Source: Chitinophaga sp. CF118 (GTDB lineage Bacteria; Bacteroidota; Bacteroidia; Chitinophagales; Chitinophagaceae). From it: DNA of 64,000 nucleotides. Location of the stretch: the NCBI RefSeq assembly GCF_900112615.1, contig NZ_FOMK01000011.1:1-64000 (forward strand), in the 5' to 3' direction. Shown in pieces: positions 35,887 to 45,307 of the stretch. A program made the position numbers and the translations under genes. The first letter of the stretch is position 1. Each line of letters starts with the position of its first letter. Under the pieces are notes generated by a model. It was not told where the DNA came from. It did not search any database and saw only the letters and a program-made list of their open reading frames with translations.

Positions 35887-36011
35887 GTGAGTCTATAGTT
35901 GCTTCATACGTTGAACATACTTTGGACATACGTTGGACACCCTTAGATCGCATATTAGTGCTCAAAGATTGTTCAACGTATGTCCTATCTATGAAGCAAT
36001 TATAGACTCAC
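35887..36011. repeat. Large imperfect palindrome between divergent genes
   Basis: The outer arms (35887-35908 and 35990-36011) are 22 bp and complementary except for one position. The inner arms (35924-35939 and 35970-35985) are 16 bp with one mismatch. The left half also contains the direct repeat CATACGTTGAACA / CATACGTTGGACA. There is no coding capacity. It may be a mobile-element remnant or a cruciform-forming regulatory region, sitting between the Gfo/Idh/MocA gene and the copper ATPase gene. Confidence 0.75.
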
Positions 36012-36203
36012 GACGAACTTGTCGTCAACCTGACACAAACTTCAAACTAAGGGCCATTTGTTTGTTTCAGGTAAACGTACATAAAAAGGACGATTATCTA
36101 ACCAATTCTTACATGACCGGATAACTTTCAATGATTTTTCTGATAGCCAGTCTTAAAATTATATACAATTCCTAATGAATAGTGTAACGCCGGAGCCCCG
36201 GGG

Positions 36204-36218
36204 ACAAAGTAGCTTTGT
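36204..36218 (+). promoter_or_regulatory. Possible promoter/operator of the copper cluster
   Basis: The palindrome ACAAAG-TAG-CTTTGT overlaps a Bacteroidota -7 box TAGCTTTG at 36210-36217, 18 bp before the ATPase start. No good -33 TTTG is present at the usual distance, as expected for an activator-dependent promoter. A metal-responsive role is inferred from position. Confidence 0.4.
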
Positions 36219-36234
36219 ATAAAATAAGAACTTT

Positions 36235-38508
36235 ATGTCATCAGCTATATCATTACATCCGGAATCAGCAGTAAACAGGAAGCACAAAGGAGGCACCACA
36301 AAAGATACCTTTCCCGTGCTGGAAATGACCTGCGCAGCCTGTGCCATAAGCGTGGAATCAATGTTAAAGTCCGTACCCGGTGTAGAGGATGCCGGAGTAA
36401 ATTTTGCCAATCAAACCGCCTGGGTACAATATAATCATACACTGGTAACCCCGGAAATGCTGCAAAGCAGTGTTCGTTCCGTTGGTTATGACCTGGTGAT
36501 CGACAAAGAGAATCAGGATGAAGTAAAGGAAGAAGCTCAGCAGCGCCATTACCGGGAGGTGAAACAACGCACCATCTGGGCCTCTGTATTATCCTTGCCC
36601 ATAGTGATTATTGGAATGTTCTTTATGAATATGCCTTATGGCAACTGGATCATGATGGCACTGGCAACCCCGGTAGTTTTTTTCCTGGGTCGTAACTTCT
36701 TTATCAATGCCTGGAAACAGGCAAAACATCGTAAAGCTAATATGGATACATTAGTGGCGCTGAGTACAGGTATCGCCTGGTTATTCAGTGCCTTTAATAC
36801 AATATATCCGGAGTTCTGGCATCAGCGCGGGTTACATGCACACGTTTATTTTGAAGCAGCAGCTGTGGTAATTGCGTTTATATCGCTGGGCAAACTGCTG
36901 GAAGAAAAAGCCAAATCCAATACTTCCTCAGCTATTAAAAAGCTCATCGGACTTCAACCTAAAACAGTTTTGCTGGTAGATGAATCTGGCAATACGCGGG
37001 AAATTCCCATCTCTAATGTAAAAGTGCAGGATCTGCTGTTAGTGAAACCAGGAGAAAAGATTCCTGTTGACGGTAAAGTGGCAGACGGAACTTCTTATGT
37101 AGATGAGAGCATGATAACCGGTGAGCCCGTACCAGTATTAAAGAATAGTGGGAATCCCGTTTTTGCGGGTACCATTAACCAGAAAGGCAGCTTCCGGTTC
37201 AGGGCCGAGAAAGTGGGCGCAGATACACTGCTGGCACAAATTATTAAAATGGTACAGGAAGCCCAGGGCAGCAAAGCACCGGTACAAAAGCTGGTGGACA
37301 AGATTGCCGGAATTTTTGTACCAGTAGTGATCGGTATTGCTATTCTTACATTTCTAATCTGGATGGTGATAGGAGGGGACAATGCCTTCACTCATGCATT
37401 GCTTACTTCTGTAACAGTATTAGTGATCGCTTGTCCGTGTGCGTTAGGTCTGGCAACTCCTACCGCTATCATGGTGGGCGTTGGTAAAGGTGCTGAAAAC
37501 AATATTCTCATTAAAGATGCCGAAAGCCTGGAACTGGCCCATAAAGTGAATGCCATTATCCTGGATAAGACCGGCACAATTACAGAAGGTAAGCCAGTAG
37601 TAACAGATATGATATGGAATGCACAGATCAATAATCCAATAGTGCAGGAATCAGTGTTGTATTCCCTTGAACAGATGTCGGAACATCCGCTGGCGGAAGC
37701 AGTAGTAACATATCTGAATGATGGTGGAGCAAAACCTGTTAAACTGAATAGCTTTGAAAGCCTGACTGGTCAGGGAGTAAAGGCTATTTTTGAACAGCAG
37801 ATTTACCTGGCCGGTAACCGGAAACTAATGGATGAAAATGGTATTACTGTTGATAAACAACTGGCAACGCAAGCAGCGTCTCTGCAGGAAGACGCCAAAA
37901 CAGTAATCTATTTTGCAGCAGGCAAAAAACTGTTGGCAGTAATTGCCATCGCAGATAAAATAAAGGAAACATCCAGAGAGGCCATTGCATCATTGCAGAA
38001 GGATGGTATTGAAGTGTATATGCTTACTGGTGATAATACGCACACCGCTGCAGCAGTCGCCAGGAAAACAGGAATAAAACAATACAAGGCCGAAGTGCTT
38101 CCTTCTCATAAAGCAGCATTCGTAAAAGAATTACAGCAGACAGGCAAGATCGTGGCAATGGTAGGAGATGGCATCAATGACTCTCAGGCTCTGGCCCAGG
38201 CAGACGTAAGCATTGCCATGGGCAAAGGTTCTGACATTGCAATGGATGTAGCAAAAATGACCCTGATCACATCTGATCTGAATAGTATTCCCAAAGCATT
38301 GAAGCTTTCCCGGAAAACAGTCAGCACCATCAAACAGAATCTTTTCTGGGCATTTATTTATAACATAATTGGTATCCCTGTAGCAGCAGGTATTTTATTT
38401 CCTGTCAACGGATTTTTATTAGATCCTATGATTGCAGGAGCTGCTATGGCGCTCAGTTCTGTGAGTGTTGTCAGCAACAGTTTGCGTTTGAAAGCAGCAA
38501 AAATTTAA
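36235..38508 (+). CDS. copA: Copper-translocating P-type ATPase (CopA)
   Basis: 757 residues. One N-terminal HMA domain binds Cu(I) through C33 and C36 (EMTCAACA). Eight membrane helices are expected. The translocation motif C400-P-C402 (VIACPCALGLATP), phosphorylation site D444 in LDKTGT, actuator TGEP, and MVGDGINDSQALAQADVSIAMGKG are all intact. It pumps Cu(I) out of the cytoplasm to the periplasm. It heads a cluster of copper genes on the plus strand, with an HMA chaperone gene 102 bp downstream. Confidence 0.95.
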   Translation: MSSAISLHPESAVNRKHKGGTTKDTFPVLEMTCAACAISVESMLKSVPGVEDAGVNFANQTAWVQYNHTLVTPEMLQSSVRSVGYDLVIDKENQDEVKEEAQQRHYREVKQRTIWASVLSLPIVIIGMFFMNMPYGNWIMMALATPVVFFLGRNFFINAWKQAKHRKANMDTLVALSTGIAWLFSAFNTIYPEFWHQRGLHAHVYFEAAAVVIAFISLGKLLEEKAKSNTSSAIKKLIGLQPKTVLLVDESGNTREIPISNVKVQDLLLVKPGEKIPVDGKVADGTSYVDESMITGEPVPVLKNSGNPVFAGTINQKGSFRFRAEKVGADTLLAQIIKMVQEAQGSKAPVQKLVDKIAGIFVPVVIGIAILTFLIWMVIGGDNAFTHALLTSVTVLVIACPCALGLATPTAIMVGVGKGAENNILIKDAESLELAHKVNAIILDKTGTITEGKPVVTDMIWNAQINNPIVQESVLYSLEQMSEHPLAEAVVTYLNDGGAKPVKLNSFESLTGQGVKAIFEQQIYLAGNRKLMDENGITVDKQLATQAASLQEDAKTVIYFAAGKKLLAVIAIADKIKETSREAIASLQKDGIEVYMLTGDNTHTAAAVARKTGIKQYKAEVLPSHKAAFVKELQQTGKIVAMVGDGINDSQALAQADVSIAMGKGSDIAMDVAKMTLITSDLNSIPKALKLSRKTVSTIKQNLFWAFIYNIIGIPVAAGILFPVNGFLLDPMIAGAAMALSSVSVVSNSLRLKAAKI

Positions 38509-38610
38509 AGACGCCAATAATTATATAAAACGTAGTAATGATTGTATAACAATGGCGTGGATCAAACCATTTAATTTTACATTATAATCTAATTTTAAAA
38601 AGGAATAACA

Positions 38611-38823
38611 ATGGAAACAGTACAGTTTAAAACAAATATCAAATGTTCAGGTTGTATCGCTACTGTTACACCTGTATTGAATGACTTAGCAGGGCAGGAC
38701 AATTGGGAAGTGGATCTTCAAAGTCCGGACAAGGTGTTAACAGTTTCGACCGATAAAGCCGGCAAAAAAGAAATACAACAGGCTATAGAAAAAGCAGGAT
38801 ATAAGGCAGAAGCATTGGTATGA
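38611..38823 (+). CDS. Heavy-metal-associated (HMA) domain copper chaperone
   Basis: 70 residues, a single HMA domain with the metal site KCSGC (Cys at 12 and 15, a CxxC variant) and a beta-alpha-beta-beta-alpha-beta layout ending IEKAGYKAEAL. Likely delivers Cu(I) to CopA, encoded just upstream. A plausible A-rich ribosome binding region (AAAAGGAATAAC) precedes the ATG. Confidence 0.9.
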   Translation: METVQFKTNIKCSGCIATVTPVLNDLAGQDNWEVDLQSPDKVLTVSTDKAGKKEIQQAIEKAGYKAEALV

Positions 38824-38935
38824 TAGCCCAATCATTATACGGACGGCCACTGGTTGTCCGTATAACTCTTAAATATAAAACAAGCCCCAAATTATATAAC
38901 AAATAATTTAAGAATTAGTCTATTTTTGTCATGAA

Positions 38936-39334
38936 ATGAAAAAGGCCCTGGCGCTCATATTAGCTTTTCTGTATGTTGGTTCCTCCATCGGAGCCACTTT
39001 CCACATGCATTACTGCATGGGAAAGCTGGTAGAAGTAGGATTATGGCATGCAGACGCTAAAAAATGCAACAAGTGTGGGGCTGATCAAAGTAAAGTAACT
39101 GCTAAGAAATGCTGCAGGGATGAGCACAAAACAGTAAAACTGGAGAAAGACCAGAAGGCAGCTGAAAATGCTTTTCATTTCATTCAGATGGCAGCATTGG
39201 AAACTCCCGTTTCTTATTTTGAACTGCCACAGGTTCATTCACTTTCTTTGGTCGTAGAATATCCAACCAGTAATGCACCACCGCGAAGTAGCAAAGTACC
39301 GCCCCATATATTAAACTGCACCTTTCTTATCTGA
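38936..39334 (+). CDS. HYC_CC_PP-family protein
   Basis: 132 residues with a signal peptide (MKKALALILAFLYVGSSIGA). The name-giving motifs are all present: H-Y-C at HMHYCMG (~23-29), CC at KKCCRDE, and PP at NAPPRSSKVPP near the C-terminus. A CNKCGADQ pair adds a possible zinc- or copper-binding CxxC. The family typically occurs with RND metal pumps in Bacteroidota and is presumed to be periplasmic and metal-related; its biochemical role is unknown. A TATTTTTG -7-like box lies just upstream (~38921). Confidence 0.85.
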   Translation: MKKALALILAFLYVGSSIGATFHMHYCMGKLVEVGLWHADAKKCNKCGADQSKVTAKKCCRDEHKTVKLEKDQKAAENAFHFIQMAALETPVSYFELPQVHSLSLVVEYPTSNAPPRSSKVPPHILNCTFLI

Positions 39335-39560
39335 TTCCACGAATACCCCCTGGCATATGCGATGACTTCTGCATAGCCTCAAACCCAACTTCCATCAATT
39401 ACATATTTATGAGCCAACGCCATGCGATTGTAATGGCTTGTTCTGTGCTGCTGTCAGTAACAGCTATCTCATGGGCATGCATCAGGTGACAGGCAAATAA
39501 AACATTATACGGCAGATGAGGCAGAATGCCTGCTGCATCGGTTTACAGAAAAGAAGAGAT

Positions 39561-40850
39561 ATGGTACATCGTATTATAGAATGGTCATTGCGCAACCGGT
39601 TTATTGTACTGGTGATGGCGGCAGCAATGTTTGCCTGGGGCATATTTGCGGTAAAGAAGAACCCCATTGATGCTATTCCGGATTTGTCCGAAAACCAGGT
39701 GATTGTATTTACAGAATGGATGGGCCGCGGACCGCAACTGATCGAAGACCAGATCACCTATCCGCTGGTGACTAATTTGCAGGGATTACCCAAAATAAAA
39801 TATGTACGTGGTACTTCTATGTTCGGAATGAGTTTTATCTATATCATCTTTAACGATAACGTAGATATTTACTGGGCAAGAGAAAGAGTGCTGGAAAGAT
39901 TGAGTACCATTTCCAGAACATTACCAACAGGAGTAACCCCACAGCTAGGACCAGATGGTACCGGTGTAGGGCATATTCTATGGTATACATTGGATGCACC
40001 GGAAATGGACCTGGGAGAACAACGGGCTTTGCAGGACTGGTACGTAAAATTTGCCTTGCAAAATGTAGAAGGCGTTAGTGAAATAGCCTCATTCGGCGGT
40101 TTTCAAAAGCAATACCAGATTACAGTTGATCCCAACAAACTACTTTATTATAAACTTTCAGTAGCGGAAGTTATCAATGCAGTACGGGCCAATAATAATG
40201 AATCGGGAGGACGAAAATTTGAGCTTAGTGATATTGGCTATATTATTAAAACATCCGGCTACTTAAAGTCAATAGCTGAAATAGAGAATATTCCTGTTAA
40301 AACACAGAACAGTATTCCTGTCCGGGTATCGGATATAGCCGCCGTTCAGATGACCGGAGAAACCAGGTTGGGCATCTTTGACCAGGATGGTCAGGGAGAA
40401 CGTGTAGGCGGTATTGTGGTAATGCGTTATAGTGAGAATGCAGCTGCTGTAATTGATAAGGTGAAAGCAAAAATGCAGGAAGTAGCCAAAGGCTTTCCAC
40501 AAGGAGTAAAGTTTGATATTGTATATGACAGAGGTGAGCTCATTAAAGAATCAGTAGATTCTATCAGGCATACGCTTATTGAAGAGATGATAGTAGTGTC
40601 TATTGTAGTGATCATTTTTCTTTTCCACTGGCGTAGTGCCCTTAGTATCATTATACAGATCCCGGTTACCCTGGCGGCAAGTTTTATCCTGCTGAATGCA
40701 TTTGGTATTTCTTCCAACATCATGTCGTTAACAGGCATTGCACTGGCAATCGGGGTCATTGTGGATAATGGGATCATCATGAGCGAAAATGCCTATAAAC
40801 ACCTGGCAGAACGGTACATGCAGTGGCAGGACGAACAAAAAAACAAGTAA
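39561..40850 (+). CDS. cusA: CusA/CzcA-type RND metal-efflux permease, N-terminal half
   Basis: Starts MVHRIIEWSLRNRF (ATG 39561; the frame is open from 39516). About 429 residues give TM1, the first periplasmic porter domain (IPDLSENQVIVFTEW, YPLVTNLQGLPKI) and TM2-TM4, ending just after VDNGIIMSENAYKHLAER. TM4 carries the conserved Asp used in proton relay. The frame ends with TAA at 40848-40850, in the cytoplasmic loop before TM5. The remaining half continues in the -1 frame from within the same A7 tract. The heptamer A_AAA_AAC is in register at the junction. Either a homopolymer deletion, programmed frameshifting, or a true two-gene pump could explain this. Confidence 0.88.
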   Translation: MVHRIIEWSLRNRFIVLVMAAAMFAWGIFAVKKNPIDAIPDLSENQVIVFTEWMGRGPQLIEDQITYPLVTNLQGLPKIKYVRGTSMFGMSFIYIIFNDNVDIYWARERVLERLSTISRTLPTGVTPQLGPDGTGVGHILWYTLDAPEMDLGEQRALQDWYVKFALQNVEGVSEIASFGGFQKQYQITVDPNKLLYYKLSVAEVINAVRANNNESGGRKFELSDIGYIIKTSGYLKSIAEIENIPVKTQNSIPVRVSDIAAVQMTGETRLGIFDQDGQGERVGGIVVMRYSENAAAVIDKVKAKMQEVAKGFPQGVKFDIVYDRGELIKESVDSIRHTLIEEMIVVSIVVIIFLFHWRSALSIIIQIPVTLAASFILLNAFGISSNIMSLTGIALAIGVIVDNGIIMSENAYKHLAERYMQWQDEQKNK

Positions 40851-40852
40851 TT

Positions 40853-42787
40853 ATGAACTGGCTGAAGAATATATTTAAAAAATCTCCGCAATGGATATCC
40901 GAAGAAGAGCGGCTTCAGATAATTGAGAAGTCCAGCAAGCAGGTATCCCGTGGGGTATTTTTTGCGACCATCATTATCATTACCTCGTTTCTGCCAGTAT
41001 TCATGCTGACCGGTCAGGAGGGTAAACTGTTTCACCCGCTGGCTTATACCAAGACTTTTATCATGATCGTAGATGCGTTCCTGGTAATAACACTGGCACC
41101 AGTGCTGATCTCTTTCTTTATGAAAGGAAAGTTTAGACCAGATCATGATAACCCCGTGAACAGGATATTGGAGAGAATTTACGAGCCTATTATAAAAGGT
41201 GTATTAAAGTGGCGTAAGACTACCATTGCTATTAATGTAATAGCGCTGGTTATTACTATTCCCCTGCTTAAAAGTCTGGGAAGTGAGTTTATGCCACCAC
41301 TGGATGAACAAAATATATTATTTATGCCCGTAACGCTGCCGGACATATCCAATGCTGAGGCCAAGCGTATTTTGCAGGTGCAGGACAAGATCATTAAATC
41401 TGTTCCGGAAGTAGATAAGGTATTGGGAAAAGCCGGACGTGCCAGTACGGCTACCGACAATTCTCCTATCAGTATGATAGAAACCATCATTATGCTGAAA
41501 CCCAAAGCTCAATGGCGGAAAGGCATAACCAAGAAAGATATTATCAATGAGCTGGATGGCAAGTTGCAGATTCCCGGAGTGGTAAATGGCTGGACACAGC
41601 CAATTATTAACCGTATCAATATGCTCGCCACAGGTATTCGTACGGACGTAGGGGTTAAAGTATACGGCCAGAACCTGGATACAATTGCCTCTGTATCTGA
41701 GCGTGTGAAAATGGCCCTGGAAGGTACACCTGGAATCATGGACCTCTATGTGGAACCTGTTACCGGAGGTAAATACCTCAACATTGATGTTCGCCGGCAG
41801 GATCTGGCACGTTATGGCCTGAACGTAGATGATGTAAATCAAACAGTGGAATCTGCCCTTGGAGGTGCTCCAATCGGTAATACTGTGGAAGGCCGTCAAC
41901 GTTTCTCTATCAGCGTACGATTGGCACAGGATTACCGCAACAGCGTGGAGCGTATTAAACGTATCCCCATCATGTCTGCTTCTTTTGGAGAAGTTCCATT
42001 ATCCTCTGTAGCAGATGTGAAGTTTGAAGATGGGCCTCCGATGATTTCTTCTGAGAATGCGATGCTTCGCGGCGCCGTTTTATTCAATGTACGCGGACGG
42101 GATCTTGGCGGTACTGTGAGTGAGGCGATAAGTAAAATGAGTAAGGCCAAAGGCATTCTGCCACAGGGCTATTACCTGGAGTGGAGCGGCCAGTATGAAA
42201 ACCTTATCCGTGGTCAGAAAACGCTTTTGTGGATTGCTCCCATCGTATTGCTGATCATTTTCTTCTCGCTGTATTTCGCATTTAATTCTATCAGGGAAGC
42301 CTTTCTGAGCCTGATCACGGTACCGTTTGCACTTATAGGGGGTGCCTATATGATTTATTTCTGGGGTGTGAATTTGTCCGTTGCAGTAGCAGTAGGTTTT
42401 ATCGCTTTGTTTGGTATAGCAGTAGAAACGGGGATCGTAATGGTCATCTACCTCAACGATGCCATGCAGCAACTGGTGAAAGAGAAAGGCAATTCTTCCG
42501 GAACAATTACCAGGGAAGATCTGCGACTGGCAGTGATACACGGCGCAGCCAAACGTTTGCGCCCCAAGCTGATGACGGTTTGTGTATCGCTGTTTGGTTT
42601 GGTTCCCGTTCTTTGGGCTACCAGTGTGGGCACAGATGTGATGAAGCCAATAGTATTACCTATGATTGGTGGAGTGCTTACTTCATCCACCCATATTCTG
42701 CTGGTAACACCTTTGATCTTTTTATTGTCGAAAGAATACGAATTACGCAAGTATGGAAAAATAGATATTCATGAAGTACATCACTAA
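40853..42787 (+). CDS. cusA: CusA/CzcA-type RND metal-efflux permease, C-terminal half
   Basis: Continues the upstream half in the -1 frame. The first ATG (40853) is 2 bp after the stop of the first half, so reinitiation is possible; the frame itself is open from 40823. 644 residues contain TM5-TM12 and the second porter domain: FLPVFMLTGQEGKLFHPLAYTKTF (read in parts), SLGSEFMPPLDEQ, the metal-RND blocks NSPISMIETI and INMLATGIRTDVGVKVYG, EGRQRFSISVRLAQDYR and the final AAKRLRPKLMTV, PIVLPMIGGVLTSS. Together the halves total about one normal CusA (~1,075 aa). It overlaps the channel gene by 17 bp. Confidence 0.88.
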   Translation: MNWLKNIFKKSPQWISEEERLQIIEKSSKQVSRGVFFATIIIITSFLPVFMLTGQEGKLFHPLAYTKTFIMIVDAFLVITLAPVLISFFMKGKFRPDHDNPVNRILERIYEPIIKGVLKWRKTTIAINVIALVITIPLLKSLGSEFMPPLDEQNILFMPVTLPDISNAEAKRILQVQDKIIKSVPEVDKVLGKAGRASTATDNSPISMIETIIMLKPKAQWRKGITKKDIINELDGKLQIPGVVNGWTQPIINRINMLATGIRTDVGVKVYGQNLDTIASVSERVKMALEGTPGIMDLYVEPVTGGKYLNIDVRRQDLARYGLNVDDVNQTVESALGGAPIGNTVEGRQRFSISVRLAQDYRNSVERIKRIPIMSASFGEVPLSSVADVKFEDGPPMISSENAMLRGAVLFNVRGRDLGGTVSEAISKMSKAKGILPQGYYLEWSGQYENLIRGQKTLLWIAPIVLLIIFFSLYFAFNSIREAFLSLITVPFALIGGAYMIYFWGVNLSVAVAVGFIALFGIAVETGIVMVIYLNDAMQQLVKEKGNSSGTITREDLRLAVIHGAAKRLRPKLMTVCVSLFGLVPVLWATSVGTDVMKPIVLPMIGGVLTSSTHILLVTPLIFLLSKEYELRKYGKIDIHEVHH

Positions 42788-44015
42788 ATATATACTATTA
42801 ATAATGCTTTGGATGCCATTGAAACTGGTTGCCCAGGTATTACCGTTGGACACCATTCTGCAGAGAGTGGATAAGAATAATATAATGTTACAGTCATATG
42901 GCCTGAAAGCAGAAAGCTATAAATATAGCGCAGATGCCTCCACTGCCTGGATGGCCCCCATGGTAGGTATAGGAACGTTTATGACACCTTACCCTGGCCA
43001 GGTGATTATGGACGACAGGGACAAAGGCAGCCTGATGCTTCAGGTGGAACAGGACATTCCTAATCCAGCCAAGCTGAATGCAAAGAAGAAATATATTGCC
43101 TCCCAGGGAAATGTAGAACGCGCCACCAGGGATATTACCTTGAATGATATGAAAGCGCAGGCCAAGCGTCTTTATTTTAACTGGATCATTGCCCAACAGC
43201 GTATAGCCGTACTGCATGAGAATGAGAAGATCATGGTAACGATGAAGAAGATTGAGGAAGTGCGGTATCCGTATAATCAATCCCAGCTCAGCGGTGTGTT
43301 TAAAGCCAAAGCAAAGATTGAGGAGAATTACAACATGATCCGCATGCAGGAAGGTATCATTGCAAAAGCAAGATCATGGCTTAATAGCCTGATGAATGCA
43401 CCGGGAAACCAGGAGTTTGAAATTGATACCGCTTACCAGCCCGTTTTTGAGATGGCACCTTCGTACGACACAGCCTCACTTGCCACTGCCAGGAAGGATG
43501 TGGTGAAAATGGATGAGAGCATCCGTTCCATGCAGCTGAATATTGAAAGTATGAAGCGGGAGAAGAAACCCGATTTCAGGGTACGTTTTGACCATATGTA
43601 TCCTTTGAACCGTATGATGCCAAATGCCTTTAGCGCCATGGGTATGATCAGCATTCCAATTGCACCATGGTCATCTAAAATGTATAAGTCGGGCGTAAAA
43701 GCCATGCAGTATAATGTACAGGCCATGGAAAAGGAGAGGGCTGCTATGTTGCAGGAAACGCAGGGGATGCTTTACGGTATGCAGTATGAGATACAGTCGA
43801 TGCAGAAACGCGTGGAAGCTATGGAAGAAAAAATCATTCCTGCCTTACGGCAAACATTGGACGCCAATTTCCTGAATTACCAGGAAAATAAACTGGCTTT
43901 ATCTAATGTGATCGACTCCTGGGAAGCGCTCACCATGATGCAATCTAATGTACTGGATGAGAAATTAAAACTCTACGAAATGATAGTGGATTATGAGAAA
44001 CAGTTATATCGTTAA
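42771..44015 (+). CDS. TolC/CusC-like outer-membrane efflux protein
   Basis: 414 residues with a signal peptide (YILLIMLWMPLKLVAQ). The rest is helical with heptad periodicity (PLDTILQRVDKNNIML, then long coiled-coil stretches rich in Met, Gln and Glu), like the alpha-barrel of TolC-family channels. Many Met residues occur (YGMQYEIQSMQKRVEAMEEKI, read in parts), which could bind Cu(I). It starts inside the pump gene (17-bp overlap) and its end overlaps the next adaptor gene by 23 bp, so all are translationally coupled. Confidence 0.88.
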   Translation: MKYITKYILLIMLWMPLKLVAQVLPLDTILQRVDKNNIMLQSYGLKAESYKYSADASTAWMAPMVGIGTFMTPYPGQVIMDDRDKGSLMLQVEQDIPNPAKLNAKKKYIASQGNVERATRDITLNDMKAQAKRLYFNWIIAQQRIAVLHENEKIMVTMKKIEEVRYPYNQSQLSGVFKAKAKIEENYNMIRMQEGIIAKARSWLNSLMNAPGNQEFEIDTAYQPVFEMAPSYDTASLATARKDVVKMDESIRSMQLNIESMKREKKPDFRVRFDHMYPLNRMMPNAFSAMGMISIPIAPWSSKMYKSGVKAMQYNVQAMEKERAAMLQETQGMLYGMQYEIQSMQKRVEAMEEKIIPALRQTLDANFLNYQENKLALSNVIDSWEALTMMQSNVLDEKLKLYEMIVDYEKQLYR

Positions 44016-45291
44016 AATATTCTTCCCTTTGTCAGTCGCCTTATTGGGGCTAGCAGCCTGTAAAGGAAAGACAGATAAGGCAGCTCATGCTGAACATAAA
44101 ACCAGTCAGCTTTATACCTGTTCTATGCATCCGCAGATAATCCGTGATAAGCCGGGAAAATGCCCCATATGCGGTATGGACCTTGTATTAAAGGATAACA
44201 ATAAGGAACTGGTAATGGATAGTAGTATTACCAGGCTGACCAGGCCCGTTAATGCGCAGGTGATTGCCACTATTCCTGTTATTCAGGGAGAAAGCGGCAC
44301 CCGTATTTATGCCTCAGAAGTAAACGGGATTATTACTTATGATACCCGCAACCAAACCAGTATTTCCAGCAGGGTTGGCGGGCGTGTAGAGCGATTGCTG
44401 ATAAAGTATAATTATCAGCCAGTACAGAAAGGTCAGCTTATTATGGAAATATATTCTCCTGATCTGGCAGCGGCACAGCAGGAGTTACTCTACGTTGCCC
44501 GTAACAGCCAGGAAATGCTGGCCGGAGCAAAACAACGCTTATTGCTGCTGGGCATGCAAACTTCGCAAATTGACAAGGTGCTTAAAACCGGTAATATCCT
44601 TTATCGTATTCCTGTTTATAGTAACAGTGATGGATATATTCTTGAAAAAACAGCAGCAGTTCCTGCAGCCATCACAGCCACAGCTCCTTCAGCTGTGGCT
44701 TCAGGTGACGGAATGGGCGGCATGGGGGCTGGAGCATCAGGTCCTGCACCCTCCACGGCTCCAGCGGCCACCCCTGTATTATTACGTGAAGGGCAATATG
44801 TAAGTGCCGGTCAGTCGCTCTTTTCTATTTATCAGGCCAAAGCGCTTGTAGCTGAATTTGCTTTTCCATCTCAATTAGCCGCAAGAATCAAACGTGGGCA
44901 GAAATTATTATTCTTCCCTACCAGCGACGACAACGCGATGCAATCCGGTAATATTGGATTGATAGAACCTGTATTTCGCAATGGCCTGAACTTTACGCTG
45001 GCACGGGTGTATCTGGGCGACAATCACTTGCAGGTAGGTCAGTTGCTGACTGCCAATGTACCTATAATTTATACGGACAGTTGGTGGCTGCCTAAAAAAG
45101 CAGTGCGGCGTTTGGGTAATAAATCTATTGTCTTCAGGAGAGAAAAGGATGTATATGTTCCGGTTCAAATAGAAACAGGAGTGGAAGTAAAAGACATGAT
45201 CCAGGTGATTACGGATATCGGTGACTGGAAGGTAGCTTCCAATGCCTATTATTTGGTGGATAGTGAGAGCTTCATAAAAACTAATAATTAA
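43993..45291 (+). CDS. CusB-like RND periplasmic adaptor (first)
   Basis: 432 residues, lipobox LAAC (Cys ~23). A heavy-metal-binding segment follows: YTCSMHPQIIRDKPGKCPICGMDLV (read in parts; ~43-67). The membrane-fusion core comes next (TSISSRVGGRVERLLIKYNYQPVQKGQ, alpha-hairpin LAAAQQELLYVARNSQEML, barrel and membrane-proximal domains). Unusual: between the hairpin return and the lipoyl half lies a ~40-residue Gly/Ala/Pro insert with Met (SGDGMGGMGAGASG). It bridges the pump and the outer channel. Overlaps the channel gene by 23 bp. Confidence 0.9.
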   Translation: MRNSYIVKIFFPLSVALLGLAACKGKTDKAAHAEHKTSQLYTCSMHPQIIRDKPGKCPICGMDLVLKDNNKELVMDSSITRLTRPVNAQVIATIPVIQGESGTRIYASEVNGIITYDTRNQTSISSRVGGRVERLLIKYNYQPVQKGQLIMEIYSPDLAAAQQELLYVARNSQEMLAGAKQRLLLLGMQTSQIDKVLKTGNILYRIPVYSNSDGYILEKTAAVPAAITATAPSAVASGDGMGGMGAGASGPAPSTAPAATPVLLREGQYVSAGQSLFSIYQAKALVAEFAFPSQLAARIKRGQKLLFFPTSDDNAMQSGNIGLIEPVFRNGLNFTLARVYLGDNHLQVGQLLTANVPIIYTDSWWLPKKAVRRLGNKSIVFRREKDVYVPVQIETGVEVKDMIQVITDIGDWKVASNAYYLVDSESFIKTNN

Positions 45292-45307
45292 ATGAAACAA
45301 TAACGAC

